Shown here: positions 35,977-44,677 of the stretch, piece after piece
How positions within the stretch are numbered: the first letter of the stretch is position 1
How the letters are laid out: the number at the start of each line of letters is the position of its first letter
NCBI RefSeq assembly: GCF_000876655.1
Contig: NZ_JYCN01000026.1
Coordinates: forward strand, 1 to 64,000
Origin: Arthrobacter sp. SPG23
Lineage (GTDB): Bacteria > Actinomycetota > Actinomycetes > Actinomycetales > Micrococcaceae
DNA: 64,000 nt
Direction of reading: 5' to 3'
Notes under the pieces: generated by a model
Told to the model about the DNA's origin: nothing
What the model saw: only the letters and a program-made list of their open reading frames with translations
The model's database searches: none
Position numbers and translations under genes: made by a program

Positions 35977-36708
35977 ATGGGGATCCACATCGGAACGTCC
36001 GGCTGGAGCTATGACCACTGGGAGAACGTACTCTATCCTCCGGGACTTCCGGCACGCGACCGCCTGCAGCACTACGTTGCGCGTTTTGGCACGGTGGAGC
36101 TGAATGCGAGCTTCTACCGCTGGCCGCGGGAATCATCGTTCGCCAGCTGGCGCCGACGCCTTCCCGAAGGCTTCATGATGTCCGTCAAGGCCCCGCGCGG
36201 ACTGACCCACGCGAAGAAGCTTTACGCCCCCGAGGTCTGGGTGGAACGGATCATCAGGTGCTGGCACGAGCTCGGTGACAAGCGGGCGGTCCTGCTGGTC
36301 CAGCTCCCGCCGGGTTTTGCCCGCGACGACGCCCGGCTCGACTACTTCCTCGCGGCCCTGCCGTGGTGGGTGCGCGTGGCGGTTGAATTCCGCCACCCCA
36401 GCTGGGACCATCCCGAAGTGTATGCCCTGCTGGAACGCCACGGGGCCGCCTATTGCATCATGAGCGGGGCCAACCTGCCCTGCATCCTGCGGGCCACGGC
36501 GCCGTTCGTGTACATCCGCCTGCACGGACCGGACCATGATTACCTCTACGGGGGATCGTATTCCGACGATGACCTTCGGTGGTGGGCTGACCGCATCCGC
36601 GAGTGGCAGGGCCAGGGCAAGGACGTGTTCGCCTATTTCAACAACGACGGCGGCGGCAACGCCGTGCGGAACGCCGACACCCTGCGGTGGCTGCTGGGGG
36701 ACGGCTGA
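35977..36708 (+). CDS. DUF72 family protein
   Basis: A 243-residue TIM-barrel-like protein of DUF72. HIGTSGWSYDHWENVLYPPG at residues 4-23, VELNASFYRWP near residue 45, the central LLVQLPPGF, and YFNNDGGGNAVRNA near the C-terminus are the family's conserved blocks. The biochemical function is not established. The start at 35977 begins at the conserved block. It follows an aldo/keto reductase gene on the same strand. Confidence 0.87.
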   Translation: MGIHIGTSGWSYDHWENVLYPPGLPARDRLQHYVARFGTVELNASFYRWPRESSFASWRRRLPEGFMMSVKAPRGLTHAKKLYAPEVWVERIIRCWHELGDKRAVLLVQLPPGFARDDARLDYFLAALPWWVRVAVEFRHPSWDHPEVYALLERHGAAYCIMSGANLPCILRATAPFVYIRLHGPDHDYLYGGSYSDDDLRWWADRIREWQGQGKDVFAYFNNDGGGNAVRNADTLRWLLGDG

Positions 36709-36782
36709 TTCCCTTGTTACGATGCGGCGCCTTAGTGGCACAGCACCGTTGGCGATGGGCGCCGTTGTGGCAGAGTGGAGGC

Positions 36783-37841
36783 ATGGAATTGGCGTCGCAG
36801 GAATCATCGGTGTCCGGAAATCATGCCTTTCGGGCGGCTCACAAGGTCTCGGACACGGTCAACAGCGCCCGCATCAAGCTGGCCCGGCGCTGGAATTTTG
36901 TTCCGCAGACAGTCGCGTACCAGGGGTACGGCTCCACGTCGTGGGTGCGGGTCCTTGGCCGGGTGGTTCTGACCACCAAGCCGAAGCCGGGCAGCCGCGC
37001 CGAACACGCCGCGAAGAACGGCAACCAGAACATCCGCGGCTGGCGGGCCTTCACCAGCGTGCCGCTGCAGTTCACAGAGGTGGACATCGAAATCGAAGGC
37101 GTGACCACGCGCGTCAAGGCGGACCGCGGCGGCCTTGTGGACACCGTGGTGGACGTGGCCCTCTCCCCCGGCTGGCACACAGCCACCCTCCGGGCTGAAG
37201 GAACCGAGGCCGTCCAGGCCAACATCATTGTGATCGGCCCCGACACGAAGTTCGGCATCGTGTCCGACATCGACGACACTGTCATGGTCACGGCGCTGCC
37301 CAGGCCTTTCCTGGCCTTGTGGAACACCTTCGTGCTGAGTGAGCGCGCACGGATGGCCACGCCGGGCATGCCGGTCCTCATGGACCGGCTGGTGGTGGAA
37401 CACCCCGACGCGCCGGTGATCTACCTGTCCACCGGACCGTGGAATGCCGCGCCCACCCTGGCAAGGTTCCTGACCCGCAACATGTACCCGGCCGGTCCCC
37501 TCCTGCTGACGGACTGGGGGCTGACCCAGGACCGCTGGTTCCGCAGCGGCCAGGAGCACAAGAACGGAAACCTCGAGCGTCTGGCCAAGGAATTCCCGGA
37601 TATGCGGTGGCTGCTGATCGGCGACAACGGCCAGCACGACGAGCAGATCTATTCAAGGTTCGCCCGGGACCACGGCGACCGCGTAGCCGCCATTGCCATC
37701 CGCCAGCTGTCGGTTGGCGAGTCCGTGCTGGCCGGCGGCCACTCGGAGAACGGTGACCACACCGGCTCCACCGTCCCGTGGATCTACTCCCCCGACGGCG
37801 CCGGCATCACCAGGGGCCTCGCAGACCTCAAAATCGTCTGA
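36783..37841 (+). CDS. App1-type phosphatase domain protein (DUF2183)
   Basis: A 352-residue protein. Residues about 1-150 form a beta-rich domain (VRVLGRVVLTTKPKPGS; VDVALSPGWHTATLRAEG). From about residue 160 comes a HAD-like phosphatase with SDIDDTVMVT (nucleophile Asp motif), YLSTGPWNAAPTLARFL and LIGDNGQHDEQIY. Yeast App1 with this domain is a phosphatidate phosphatase; the bacterial substrate is unknown. The start at 36783 gives the family N-terminus. It converges on the GH1 gene across a short hairpin. Confidence 0.88.
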   Translation: MELASQESSVSGNHAFRAAHKVSDTVNSARIKLARRWNFVPQTVAYQGYGSTSWVRVLGRVVLTTKPKPGSRAEHAAKNGNQNIRGWRAFTSVPLQFTEVDIEIEGVTTRVKADRGGLVDTVVDVALSPGWHTATLRAEGTEAVQANIIVIGPDTKFGIVSDIDDTVMVTALPRPFLALWNTFVLSERARMATPGMPVLMDRLVVEHPDAPVIYLSTGPWNAAPTLARFLTRNMYPAGPLLLTDWGLTQDRWFRSGQEHKNGNLERLAKEFPDMRWLLIGDNGQHDEQIYSRFARDHGDRVAAIAIRQLSVGESVLAGGHSENGDHTGSTVPWIYSPDGAGITRGLADLKIV

Positions 37842-37853
37842 TCCGGGACACCT

Positions 37854-37879
37854 GCCGGCCGGTACGCTTGCCGGCCGGC
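37854..37879. terminator. 9-bp hairpin between convergent genes
   Basis: GCCGGCCGG (37854-37862) pairs with CCGGCCGGC (37871-37879) around the 8-base loop TACGCTTG, midway between the stops of the App1-type phosphatase and GH1 genes. A bidirectional stem-type terminator is likely. Confidence 0.6.
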
Positions 37880-37905
37880 CTCCCCTGCTGTGCCAGCCTG
37901 AGGGC

Positions 37906-39405
37906 TCAGGCCACGGGCTCCGGTTCCCCGGCGGCACTCTCGCCCACCGCCTTGGCGGCAGCCTCCTTGCGGGCTTCCTGCAGTTCCTGGAGCCAGTAGT
38001 AGGACGCCTTGGGCGTTCTGGCCATTGTCTCGAAGTCAACATGCAGGAGTCCGAAAGGCTGCTTGTAGCCCGCGGACCACTCGAAGTTGTCCAGCAGTGA
38101 CCATACGTAGTACCCGCGGAGATCGATCGATTCCGCGGCCCCGCCGGGGCTGGTGGCCTCCACTGCGTTGGAGATGTGGTCGGCAAGATAGCGCAGGCGG
38201 CGTTCGTCCGGAATGATGATCCGGTCCCCGGCCCTGTCCCGCACCACCAGATCCTCAAAGCTCGCTCCGCCTTCGGTGATGAAGACGGGCGGCAGCTCCG
38301 GGTAGCGTTCGGCCATCTCCGCGAGGGCAACGGGCATGTAGTCGGGCCTGATCGGCCAGCCGTACGCCGTGGTCTCCGCGTTCGGGAACTCGGTGATGTG
38401 GAAGGGCGCGCCGGGAGCACTGCCGCTGAGGTCGTCCCCCATCGCCTCTGCCATGCCGGGGGGAACCGCGCCGTCACCGGGGCCGGCCGCAACCCGCGTC
38501 GGCATGTAGTAGTTGAGCCCGTAAAAGTCCAGCGGCTGCGAGATCAGTTTCATGTCCTCGTCGGAGGGGCTGAACGAGCTGAAGAACGTGGCGGCCCGGA
38601 TAACGTCAGGGTACTTTCCAAGCAGCACGGGATCCGCGAACAGCCTGTTCTGGAAAACGTCCATAAGCGCCGCACTCAGCTTGTCCAGCGGGTTGACCGA
38701 GGCCGGGACCATGGGCGAATAGACATTGGTCATGCCGATTTCACCGGGGACATTGGCTGCGCGAAGGGCCTGCATGGCCAGGCCGTGGCCGAGGAGCTGG
38801 TGGTGCACTGTGGGCAACGCCTTGAGCAACTGCGATTCGCCCGGAGCATGCAGGCCCAGGGCGTAGCCGTTGGTGGTCACGGTGGCCGGCTCATTGACGG
38901 TGACCCAGCGTGCCACGCGGTCGCCGAAGGCCGCTGCGGCAATGGATGCGAACTCGCCCAGCCGGTACGCCGTGTCCCGGTTCATCCAGCCGCCGGATTC
39001 GTCGAGCGGCAGCGGGGTGTCCCAGTGGTAAAGCGTCACCATGGGTGAGATACCGCTGGCCAGCAACTGATCCAGCAGGCGGTCGTAGAAGTCCAGGCCC
39101 TTCGGGTTGACCGGACCGCTGCCGCCGGGCTGGATACGGGACCAGGACAGTGAGAACCGGTAGGAATCCACCCCCAGTTCCTTCATCAGCGCAACGTCTT
39201 CGGGCATGCGGTGGTAGTGGTCACAGGCTGTGACAGGGCTGTGGTCGTCCACTATTGCCCCGGGCCTCTTCGCAAATACATCCCACCCGGACGGTCCGCG
39301 GCCATCCTCGTCGAGGGCGCCCTCAATCTGGAAGGCGGCTGTGGCGACACCCATGGTGAATGATGGCGGGATCCTGGCAGCCAGGTCTTTGGCGGAGTAG
39401 TTCAT
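37906..39405 (-). CDS. Glycoside hydrolase family 1 beta-glucosidase
   Basis: A 499-residue GH1 enzyme that releases glucose or a related sugar from beta-glycosides. FTMGVATAAFQIEGALDEDG (residues about 16-35) is the N-terminal signature, VTVNEPATVTTNGYALG carries the acid/base Glu (around residue 180), and the nucleophile segment reads FITEGGASF where most relatives have TENG; the Glu itself is kept. There is no signal peptide, so it is cytoplasmic. It is the last of a leftward run that starts with the Hsp20 gene. Confidence 0.93.
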   Translation of the reverse strand: MNYSAKDLAARIPPSFTMGVATAAFQIEGALDEDGRGPSGWDVFAKRPGAIVDDHSPVTACDHYHRMPEDVALMKELGVDSYRFSLSWSRIQPGGSGPVNPKGLDFYDRLLDQLLASGISPMVTLYHWDTPLPLDESGGWMNRDTAYRLGEFASIAAAAFGDRVARWVTVNEPATVTTNGYALGLHAPGESQLLKALPTVHHQLLGHGLAMQALRAANVPGEIGMTNVYSPMVPASVNPLDKLSAALMDVFQNRLFADPVLLGKYPDVIRAATFFSSFSPSDEDMKLISQPLDFYGLNYYMPTRVAAGPGDGAVPPGMAEAMGDDLSGSAPGAPFHITEFPNAETTAYGWPIRPDYMPVALAEMAERYPELPPVFITEGGASFEDLVVRDRAGDRIIIPDERRLRYLADHISNAVEATSPGGAAESIDLRGYYVWSLLDNFEWSAGYKQPFGLLHVDFETMARTPKASYYWLQELQEARKEAAAKAVGESAAGEPEPVA

Positions 39406-39445
39406 CTGCGTGATCCCTTATGTAGTTTCGGGTGGTGGACTGATT

Positions 39446-39835
39446 TTAGTGCACCGCGGCGTCGGAGCCGAAGAGGAATTCCTTGGCGTGGGCCAGGGCC
39501 TTTTTGAAGGCATCATTGCGGAGCGTAATCAGGTGCTCCGTGTCACCCGCGGCCGGTTCAAGGTAGCCCGTGAAGCCCGGGCGAAGCACCCAGATGTCAC
39601 CGCCCGGGGGAAGATAGAAGACCCCAAAGGACCGGTGCTGGCTGTCATCCGGGGTCCAGATGGGCACCACGGCCAGCGCCGCACCCGTCTCAGGATGGAT
39701 CCACTGGGCACGCGGGAGCGGCTCCTCATGGGCCTCGGGATCCAGGAACGGGGCTGTACCCACGCCCCACCGCTGCTCGAAGCGTTCATGGAACGCCGGA
39801 ATCAGATGGGAATCATAACGGCGCCAGGCGCTCAT
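39446..39835 (-). CDS. Hypothetical protein (129 aa)
   Basis: A 129-residue soluble protein (MSAWRRYDSHLIPAFHERFEQ onward) containing ALAVVPIWTPDDSQHRSFGVFYLPPGG and a C-terminal helix KKALAHAKEFLF. A weak hydrophobic core and no membrane segment. I recognise no domain. It lies between the J-domain gene (18 bases upstream) and the GH1 gene and is probably cotranscribed with the chaperone group. Confidence 0.65.
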   Translation of the reverse strand: MSAWRRYDSHLIPAFHERFEQRWGVGTAPFLDPEAHEEPLPRAQWIHPETGAALAVVPIWTPDDSQHRSFGVFYLPPGGDIWVLRPGFTGYLEPAAGDTEHLITLRNDAFKKALAHAKEFLFGSDAAVH

Positions 39836-39853
39836 GGACTGCTCCTTCTTTAA

Positions 39854-40240
39854 CTAACCGGTGCCCGGCCAGGGGCCGCGCTCCCAAAGCACTGGTGTGA
39901 CCCGCAGCAGCGGAGGCTGCGGGGTATGAACCCGGCGTACCGGAACCTCGCGGGGTCCGCCGCGGCCGGGGTGGGGAACTGCGGGGTGGGCAACGGACAG
40001 TGCGCGGTCGTATTCAGCTCGCGTTTTCGCATCGCCCAGCACCGCAAAGGCTTCCATAATGCCCAGCAGCCCGTTGGGGTCCGGGCCGGCACCGGCTGAG
40101 CTGCCCCCGCCGCTGGACCTGCCCTCGACGTCAGGATGGTGGAGGCGCATCAGCGCCCGGTACGCGCGCGAAATCTCCTGCCTCGTGGCCGTCCTGGCCA
40201 CGCTGAGCACGCCGTAGTAGTCAGGCAACTGGTTGTTCAT
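39854..40240 (-). CDS. J-domain (DnaJ-like) protein
   Basis: A 128-residue protein with an N-terminal J domain, residues 5-75: YYGVLSVARTATRQEISRAYRALMRLHHPD, carrying the HPD tripeptide needed to stimulate DnaK ATPase. A Gly/Ser-rich stretch (EGRSSGGGSSAGAG) interrupts the domain before its last helix. The C-terminal 45 residues are Pro/Arg-rich with no zinc finger or substrate domain. It is downstream of the Hsp20 gene on the same strand, so it is likely part of a heat-shock unit. Confidence 0.87.
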   Translation of the reverse strand: MNNQLPDYYGVLSVARTATRQEISRAYRALMRLHHPDVEGRSSGGGSSAGAGPDPNGLLGIMEAFAVLGDAKTRAEYDRALSVAHPAVPHPGRGGPREVPVRRVHTPQPPLLRVTPVLWERGPWPGTG

Positions 40241-40347
40241 GGCCGTCCCACACCGTCCGCTGCGTGGCGGGGCGGCTGCCGGCGCCTACCGGCCGCCGCC
40301 CCGCGAACTTCCCTGGCGCTCTTTCGATGGCGCTCTTTCGATGGCGA

Positions 40348-40776
40348 TTAGGTGCTGATCTCGTGCATCTTGTCGTTCTTGGTTTCGATTTCGATCTTGC
40401 GCGGCTTTGCCTGTTCGGCAACGGGGATACGGAGAGTCAGGACACCGGCGTCGTAGCTGGCCTTGACGTTGTCCGTGTCCAGGGTGTCGCCGAGGATCAA
40501 CTGGCGGCTGAAGACACCGCGGGGGCGCTCCGAAACGACCAGTTCCACGTTGGGTTGAGTTTGATCGCGCCGTTCAGCCCGCACAGTCAGCACGTTCCGC
40601 TCAATGTTGAGGTCCACGGAGTCGATGTCCACTCCCGGCAGATCGAACGCGACCACGAACTCCCCGTCCTCCTGCCAGGCGTCCATCGGCATGGCCGCGG
40701 GCCGTGCCGCGGTTCCAAACACCTGCTGGGTCAGCCTGTCCAGTTCACGGAACGGGTCCGTACGCATCAACATCAT
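40348..40776 (-). CDS. Hsp20/alpha-crystallin family small heat shock protein
   Basis: A 142-residue small chaperone (ATP-independent holdase). The alpha-crystallin domain spans residues about 25-130 ([34 protein letters not shown] ranges over its first strands) and ends with the conserved [11 protein letters not shown]. The start is the first of the ATG-ATG-TTG-ATG series at 40776, with GGAG 6 bases upstream. It is divergent from a MerR-type regulator of the HspR kind, with a palindrome between them. Confidence 0.93.
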   Translation of the reverse strand: MMLMRTDPFRELDRLTQQVFGTAARPAAMPMDAWQEDGEFVVAFDLPGVDIDSVDLNIERNVLTVRAERRDQTQPNVELVVSERPRGVFSRQLILGDTLDTDNVKASYDAGVLTLRIPVAEQAKPRKIEIETKNDKMHEIST

Positions 40777-40816
40777 TTCCCACTCCTTCAGCATGTGGTT
40801 TGTCTTTCGTTGGCGG

Positions 40817-40852
40817 TACCCGCCTGCCATATCTATGGTGGTGGGTATAGAT
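40817..40852. promoter_or_regulatory. Overlapping inverted repeats between hsp20 and the HspR-like gene
   Basis: ATCTAT (40831-40836) and ATAGAT (40847-40852) are perfect inverted repeats with a 10-base spacer, and TACCCGCCTGCCAT (40817-40830) faces ATGGTGGTGGGTA (40835-40847) imperfectly. The canonical HspR operator halves CTTGAG and CTCAAG are not seen. This is the best operator candidate for the divergent pair. Confidence 0.45.
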
Positions 40853-40915
40853 TTTTTATAGCACCGGTGAGAGACTGTTGCAAGACCAATATGCAGGGAA
40901 TTTTCGGGGAGGATC

Positions 40916-41227
40916 ATGGCCGAGCGAAACGCAGAAACGGGCCTGTATGCGATCTCCGTGGTGGCCCATCTCGTGGGAACGGGCCAGCAGAACATCAGGC
41001 TGTACGAGCGGAAGGGCCTACTCACTCCGGACCGCACCTCGGGAGGGACGCGACAGTACAGCGATGCGGATCTCGCCGTACTGAAACGCATCGGTGAACT
41101 GCTGGACGAAGGGCTCAACCTGGCCGGAGTGGCGAAGGTCCTGGAACTCGAGGCGGCCAATGCCAAGCTCAGGATCGAGCTGAAAAAGGCCCGCTCACGC
41201 TCAGGGGACTCACACCCGCGGCGCTGA
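40916..41227 (+). CDS. MerR family regulator, HspR-like
   Basis: A 103-residue regulator with an N-terminal MerR winged helix: [52 protein letters not shown], split over residues about 10-62. The short C-terminal helix ([22 protein letters not shown]) would dimerise. No cysteines for metal sensing. This is the HspR pattern, a repressor of chaperone genes. It is transcribed away from the Hsp20 gene and has GGGGAGG just before the ATG. Its target here is inferred from position. Confidence 0.87.
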   Translation: MAERNAETGLYAISVVAHLVGTGQQNIRLYERKGLLTPDRTSGGTRQYSDADLAVLKRIGELLDEGLNLAGVAKVLELEAANAKLRIELKKARSRSGDSHPRR

Positions 41228-41274
41228 CCAGGGATTCGGGACGGCCGCCGGAACGCAACGCCGGCCGCCCGGCG

Positions 41275-42057
41275 CTAGCTGTCTACAGTATCGGCCTTGG
41301 ACAGTTCCCCGGTGATTTGTTCCCCCGGGATGCGCGCCGTCCGCCACGTGTCCAGGGCGATGACGGCGCCCAGCACCACGAAGGAGATGAACAGCGAGGC
41401 CAGGGCGTCGCTGACCCAGTGGTAGCCCAGGTAGAGCCGGCTGATGGAAGCCAGGAAAATCCCGAAGACGGCTACGGCGAAGGCGGCCACCGCCGGCCAC
41501 GTGCTTTGCCGCCGCGAAAAGATCAGGAACGTGGTCACCAACAGGAAGTCGCAGGCACCGAGTACGTGCCCCGAAGGGAAGGAAAAGGTGACGTCGGGAC
41601 CGAACAGCATGAGGTCCAGCGGCGGCCGCTGCCGTCCGACCGACCTGCCGATGATCTGGGCAAGCGCAACTCCGGTGAGCATGGCCCCGGCCAGCAGCAG
41701 GGGCCGCCAGGCGTGTTTCGCGGCAAGGCCCCAGGCCACCGTGACCACCAGGACGATGATCGGCAGCGCCACCGGCCCGAACACGATCGCCAGGAAGATC
41801 ATGGCGGCGGTGAGGGGCTCCGACCGCTGGGTGACAAGCCATGCCCTGACGGGCTCGTCCATGAAGGTCAGGCCGTCTTTTCCGAGCACCCCCGTCAGGG
41901 CGAGCGAGAAGAGCGCTGCGCCAACAATCATCAGGATCACGGCGATGCGGTAGAGGTTCCTCCGGGAGGCAGCACTCATGTACCGCTCTTCGACCACGAA
42001 TTTGTCGTGGAAGACCCGCCACCAGTGGGGCGATTTCCGTGATCGATCTTCAGCCAT
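41275..42057 (-). CDS. PAP2 family membrane phosphatase
   Basis: A 260-residue membrane protein with about six transmembrane helices. The PAP2 catalytic motifs are visible as KSVGRQRPPLD-like (GRSVGRQRPPLDLML), SFPSGHVLGACD (phosphate-binding S-G-H) and SRLYLGYHWVSDALASL (His nucleophile region). It dephosphorylates a lipid or isoprenoid phosphate at the membrane; undecaprenyl pyrophosphate is one possibility. The start is the ATG at 42057; longer in-frame starts give a basic leader with no match to the family. Confidence 0.88.
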   Translation of the reverse strand: MAEDRSRKSPHWWRVFHDKFVVEERYMSAASRRNLYRIAVILMIVGAALFSLALTGVLGKDGLTFMDEPVRAWLVTQRSEPLTAAMIFLAIVFGPVALPIIVLVVTVAWGLAAKHAWRPLLLAGAMLTGVALAQIIGRSVGRQRPPLDLMLFGPDVTFSFPSGHVLGACDFLLVTTFLIFSRRQSTWPAVAAFAVAVFGIFLASISRLYLGYHWVSDALASLFISFVVLGAVIALDTWRTARIPGEQITGELSKADTVDS

Positions 42058-42221
42058 GTCCCGCTTCCGCCTATGCAGTCTTGAAAATTTGTGTCCGCTG
42101 AGATTATCCCGATTCCGGGGATTTGGCTCGCGGCGGCACGGCGGATCCGGGCTGACTGGCCGGCTGCCGGCCTGAGGACGGCGGCAACGGCAGCCCGGGC
42201 GCAGACTGTAGCCTGACTTGC

Positions 42222-43334
42222 ATGGGTGCCATGAACGAACTGATTGACCATGCCGCCGTCGGCCGGCTGGTTCGCGTGCTCGAGGATGCAGCCCCCGGCG
42301 TTTCCTGGTCCAACGCCTCGAGTGCCGGCGCATCGCTGGGGAACCTGAGCCTCCGCGAACGCACGGACCACATCAGCCGCGGGCTGCTGGCCGACCTTGC
42401 CGCTGCCGGCGGCCCGGGGGGTTATCCGACGGCGGCGCGTGTCTTCCGCAGCGCCCTCCGGGACCCGGGCTTCACCGGCTGGACCCTCTGGCCGGTGACG
42501 GAAACAGCAGTAACGCTGGCCCTCGGGTCAACCGCGTCCGCCGAATTTGAAGACTGCCTGCAGCTTCTGGCCGAACTGACCCCGCGGCTGACCGGGGAAT
42601 TCGCCATCCGGCGGCTGCTGGCCGCCGACCTGGACCGTGCACTCGCCGTCGTCCTGACCTGGACCGCCCACCCTGATGAGCATGTGCGCCGCCTCGCCAG
42701 CGAAGGTACCCGCCCTTACCTCCCCTGGGCAGTGCGGGTCCCGGGCCTGGTCCAGCGGCCCGAGGCAACGGTCCCCATCCTCGATGCCCTGTACCGGGAC
42801 CCGCACGAGTACGTCCGGCGTTCGGTGGCCAACCACCTCAACGACCTGGCACGGCACGCTCCTGAGACGGTGCTGGCCGCGGCTGCCGCCTGGACTGAGG
42901 CGCCGGATGCCAATACGCCGTGGGTGGTCCGCCACGGCCTGCGCACCCTCGTCAAGAAGGCCCACCCGGGCGCACTGGCCCTGCAGGGGTTCGCCCCGGC
43001 ATCACTCTCCGTCACCCCGCCGAGGCTGGACCGGGATACCGTGGCGCTGCCGGCGGACCTCGCCTTTGAATTTGAGGTCTCCAATACGGGCGCAGAACCT
43101 GCCAGGCTCGCGGTGGACTACGTCGTGCACTACATGAAGGCCAATGGCTCCCAGTCAGAGAAGGTTTTCAAACTGGCCGCCCTGACCCTGGACCCGGGCG
43201 AAACCAGGACGGTGTCGAAGCGCCACGCCTTCCGCCAGATGACCACCCGGGTCCACCACCCCGGCAGCCACGCCTTGGAGCTCCAGATCAACGGCGTGCG
43301 GTATGCACCCACGCCGTTCCTCGTCGAAGTCTGA
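42222..43334 (+). CDS. DNA alkylation repair protein, AlkC-like with C-terminal Ig-like domain
   Basis: A 370-residue protein. Residues 1-240 are helical HEAT-like repeats of the AlkC/AlkD superfamily (WTAHPDEHVRRLASEGTRPYLPW; DPHEYVRRSVANHLNDLARHAP), which form a glycosylase for N3-alkyl purines. From about residue 265 comes a beta-rich Ig-like domain (DLAFEFEVSNTGAEPARLAVDYVVHYMKANG) known in a subset of AlkC proteins. An alternative ATG lies three codons later. Codon use is like its neighbours. Confidence 0.87.
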   Translation: MGAMNELIDHAAVGRLVRVLEDAAPGVSWSNASSAGASLGNLSLRERTDHISRGLLADLAAAGGPGGYPTAARVFRSALRDPGFTGWTLWPVTETAVTLALGSTASAEFEDCLQLLAELTPRLTGEFAIRRLLAADLDRALAVVLTWTAHPDEHVRRLASEGTRPYLPWAVRVPGLVQRPEATVPILDALYRDPHEYVRRSVANHLNDLARHAPETVLAAAAAWTEAPDANTPWVVRHGLRTLVKKAHPGALALQGFAPASLSVTPPRLDRDTVALPADLAFEFEVSNTGAEPARLAVDYVVHYMKANGSQSEKVFKLAALTLDPGETRTVSKRHAFRQMTTRVHHPGSHALELQINGVRYAPTPFLVEV

Positions 43335-43429
43335 CGCGGAGGGTCAATCCTCCAGCCAATGTGATTTGCTTCACAGCCCCGGGGTGGATAGCATTCCATA
43401 ATTGTTAGCGCGCACAGATTGGACCCGGG

Positions 43430-43645
43430 ATGAACTCCGCCGGCCCCGCACCTGAACCGACCACCACCTGGCAGGAGCTGATTGGCAGCCGGGTTGAGCT
43501 GCGGCTCGACGGACGGCTGGTCCGCACCGGCGAGGTGGAAGACGCCACGCAGGATTCCTCCGTGATGTGGCTGCGGTTCGACGGCAACCACGGCCGGCAA
43601 CTGGTGTCCCAGGCCGACGGCTACGAAGTGCTACCGGTCAGCTGA
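43430..43645 (+). CDS. Small hypothetical protein (71 aa)
   Basis: A 71-residue protein. WQELIGSRVELRLDGRLVRTGEVEDAT and SVMWLRFDGNHGRQLVSQADGYEVLPV suggest a small beta-barrel of the SH3 or Sm kind. No family is recognised. Its stop codon lies in the first copy of an 18-bp tandem duplication whose second copy reaches the stop of the convergent NYN gene. Confidence 0.6.
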   Translation: MNSAGPAPEPTTTWQELIGSRVELRLDGRLVRTGEVEDATQDSSVMWLRFDGNHGRQLVSQADGYEVLPVS

Positions 43646-43673
43646 GGGCATCGCTTCAGCTGAGGGCATCGCT
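43638..43673. repeat. 18-bp perfect tandem duplication
   Basis: TCAGCTGAGGGCATCGCT is present twice without spacer (43638-43655 and 43656-43673), covering the stop of the small plus-strand gene and touching the stop codon of the convergent NYN gene. Confidence 0.85.
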
Positions 43674-44512
43674 CACGCCCTGGTGCCGGCCGCGGCCTTG
43701 CCGGCGGGCGCGCTGGTAACTTTCAACCCGCAGCCTTCCTCCGCGAACACTCGCAAGGTCTTGTAGCCGAAAGTCTTGTAGGTGACATTGGGCCAGCGGT
43801 TCCTCAGGAGCTGGCCGAGCCTGGGTGCGTTGACCAAACCGTTCACCCACAAGGTGGGGTCTTCCTTGAGGAACGCGTGGACGCTTGCTTTGTAGAGTTC
43901 GAGCTCGGTGTGCTGCGCACCGTTTTTCTTTTTCGCTGGCTTGGCCGGCGCCGGGGGCTTCTTCACGGCAGGTGCAACCACCGCAGCAGCCGGCGCCGGG
44001 ACGTCAATGACATGGAAGTAGTCGGCCACCGACTGCAGGACCTTGTTCACCACACCCGCTTTCGGCTGGGACGTGGTGGCCACCAGCGAACGCTTGCCCA
44101 GCGCGTGCAAGCGCCGGAGCAGCGGGACGAAGTCGCCGTCGCCGCTGACAATCACAAAAAGCTCTATCCACGGCATGTCAGCGGCCACTTCCAGCGCGTC
44201 GACCACCAGTTCAATGTCCGCTGCGTTCTTGCTGCTCTGGTCAAACGAGAAAATCTGCACGGGCTTGATGTTGTGGGCCAGCAACTGGCTCCGGTAGCCG
44301 GCCATGTCCGCCCTGCCCCAGTTGGCATAGGCCCTCGTCAGCGCCGTTTGCCCGCCCAGGCCTGTTTCCCCCACCACCTTCTCGATGTCATCCACGACTG
44401 TGGCCAGCGGTACGGACGTGACGTCGTTCTTGTACCCGCCAAAGAGATTCTCCATGTCCAGGAAAATGGCGACGTTCCGTTGCTGCGACCTCGCCACATA
44501 AGATCCTGCCAC
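43673..44512 (-). CDS. NYN domain protein with C-terminal OST-HTH/LOTUS domain
   Basis: A 279-residue protein. Residues about 12-165 form a PIN-like NYN nuclease domain with the acidic site IFLDMENLFGG, the middle DIELVVDALE and the VSGDGDFVPLLRRLHALGK motif. A Pro/Ala/Lys linker (VKKPPAPAKPAKKKNG) leads to a LOTUS-type RNA-binding winged helix (residues about 205-270, LGQLLRNRWPNVTYKTFGYKTLRVFAEE). Such proteins probably cleave or process RNA; the substrate is unknown. There is no partner gene in an operon. Confidence 0.87.
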   Translation of the reverse strand: MAGSYVARSQQRNVAIFLDMENLFGGYKNDVTSVPLATVVDDIEKVVGETGLGGQTALTRAYANWGRADMAGYRSQLLAHNIKPVQIFSFDQSSKNAADIELVVDALEVAADMPWIELFVIVSGDGDFVPLLRRLHALGKRSLVATTSQPKAGVVNKVLQSVADYFHVIDVPAPAAAVVAPAVKKPPAPAKPAKKKNGAQHTELELYKASVHAFLKEDPTLWVNGLVNAPRLGQLLRNRWPNVTYKTFGYKTLRVFAEEGCGLKVTSAPAGKAAAGTRA

Positions 44513-44596
44513 GTAAACCGTCCTCCCCCAGCGAATAGTAAACAGATCCTATCCCCCCGCAGTTACCGCGGCGGCGGTTTGGTGACAAGAAAAGGA

Positions 44597-44632
44597 AGGC
44601 CGACGGCGGCAGCCACCTGCCGCCGTCGGCCT
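44597..44632 (-). terminator. Intrinsic terminator of the epimerase/aldo-keto reductase operon
   Basis: AGGCCGACGGCGGCAG (44597-44612) pairs perfectly with the right arm (44617-44632) around the loop CCAC. On the minus strand the stem is followed by the pyrimidine-rich TCCTTTTCTTGT. It lies 45 bases after the aldo/keto reductase stop and is the best-formed terminator of the minus strand in the window. Confidence 0.8.
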
Positions 44633-44633
44633 C

Positions 44634-44661
44634 CCTTGTCAGTTGGTCCTTGTCAGTTGGT
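44634..44661. repeat. 14-bp tandem duplication
   Basis: CCTTGTCAGTTGGT occurs twice in succession (44634-44647, 44648-44661) between the aldo/keto reductase stop and its terminator stem. Confidence 0.75.
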
Positions 44662-44677
44662 TGGCGCTGGTTGCGGC

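Noticed and set aside
40777..40915. HAIR operator for the HspR-like regulator
   Set aside because: No CTTGAG or CTCAAG halves are present in the gap.
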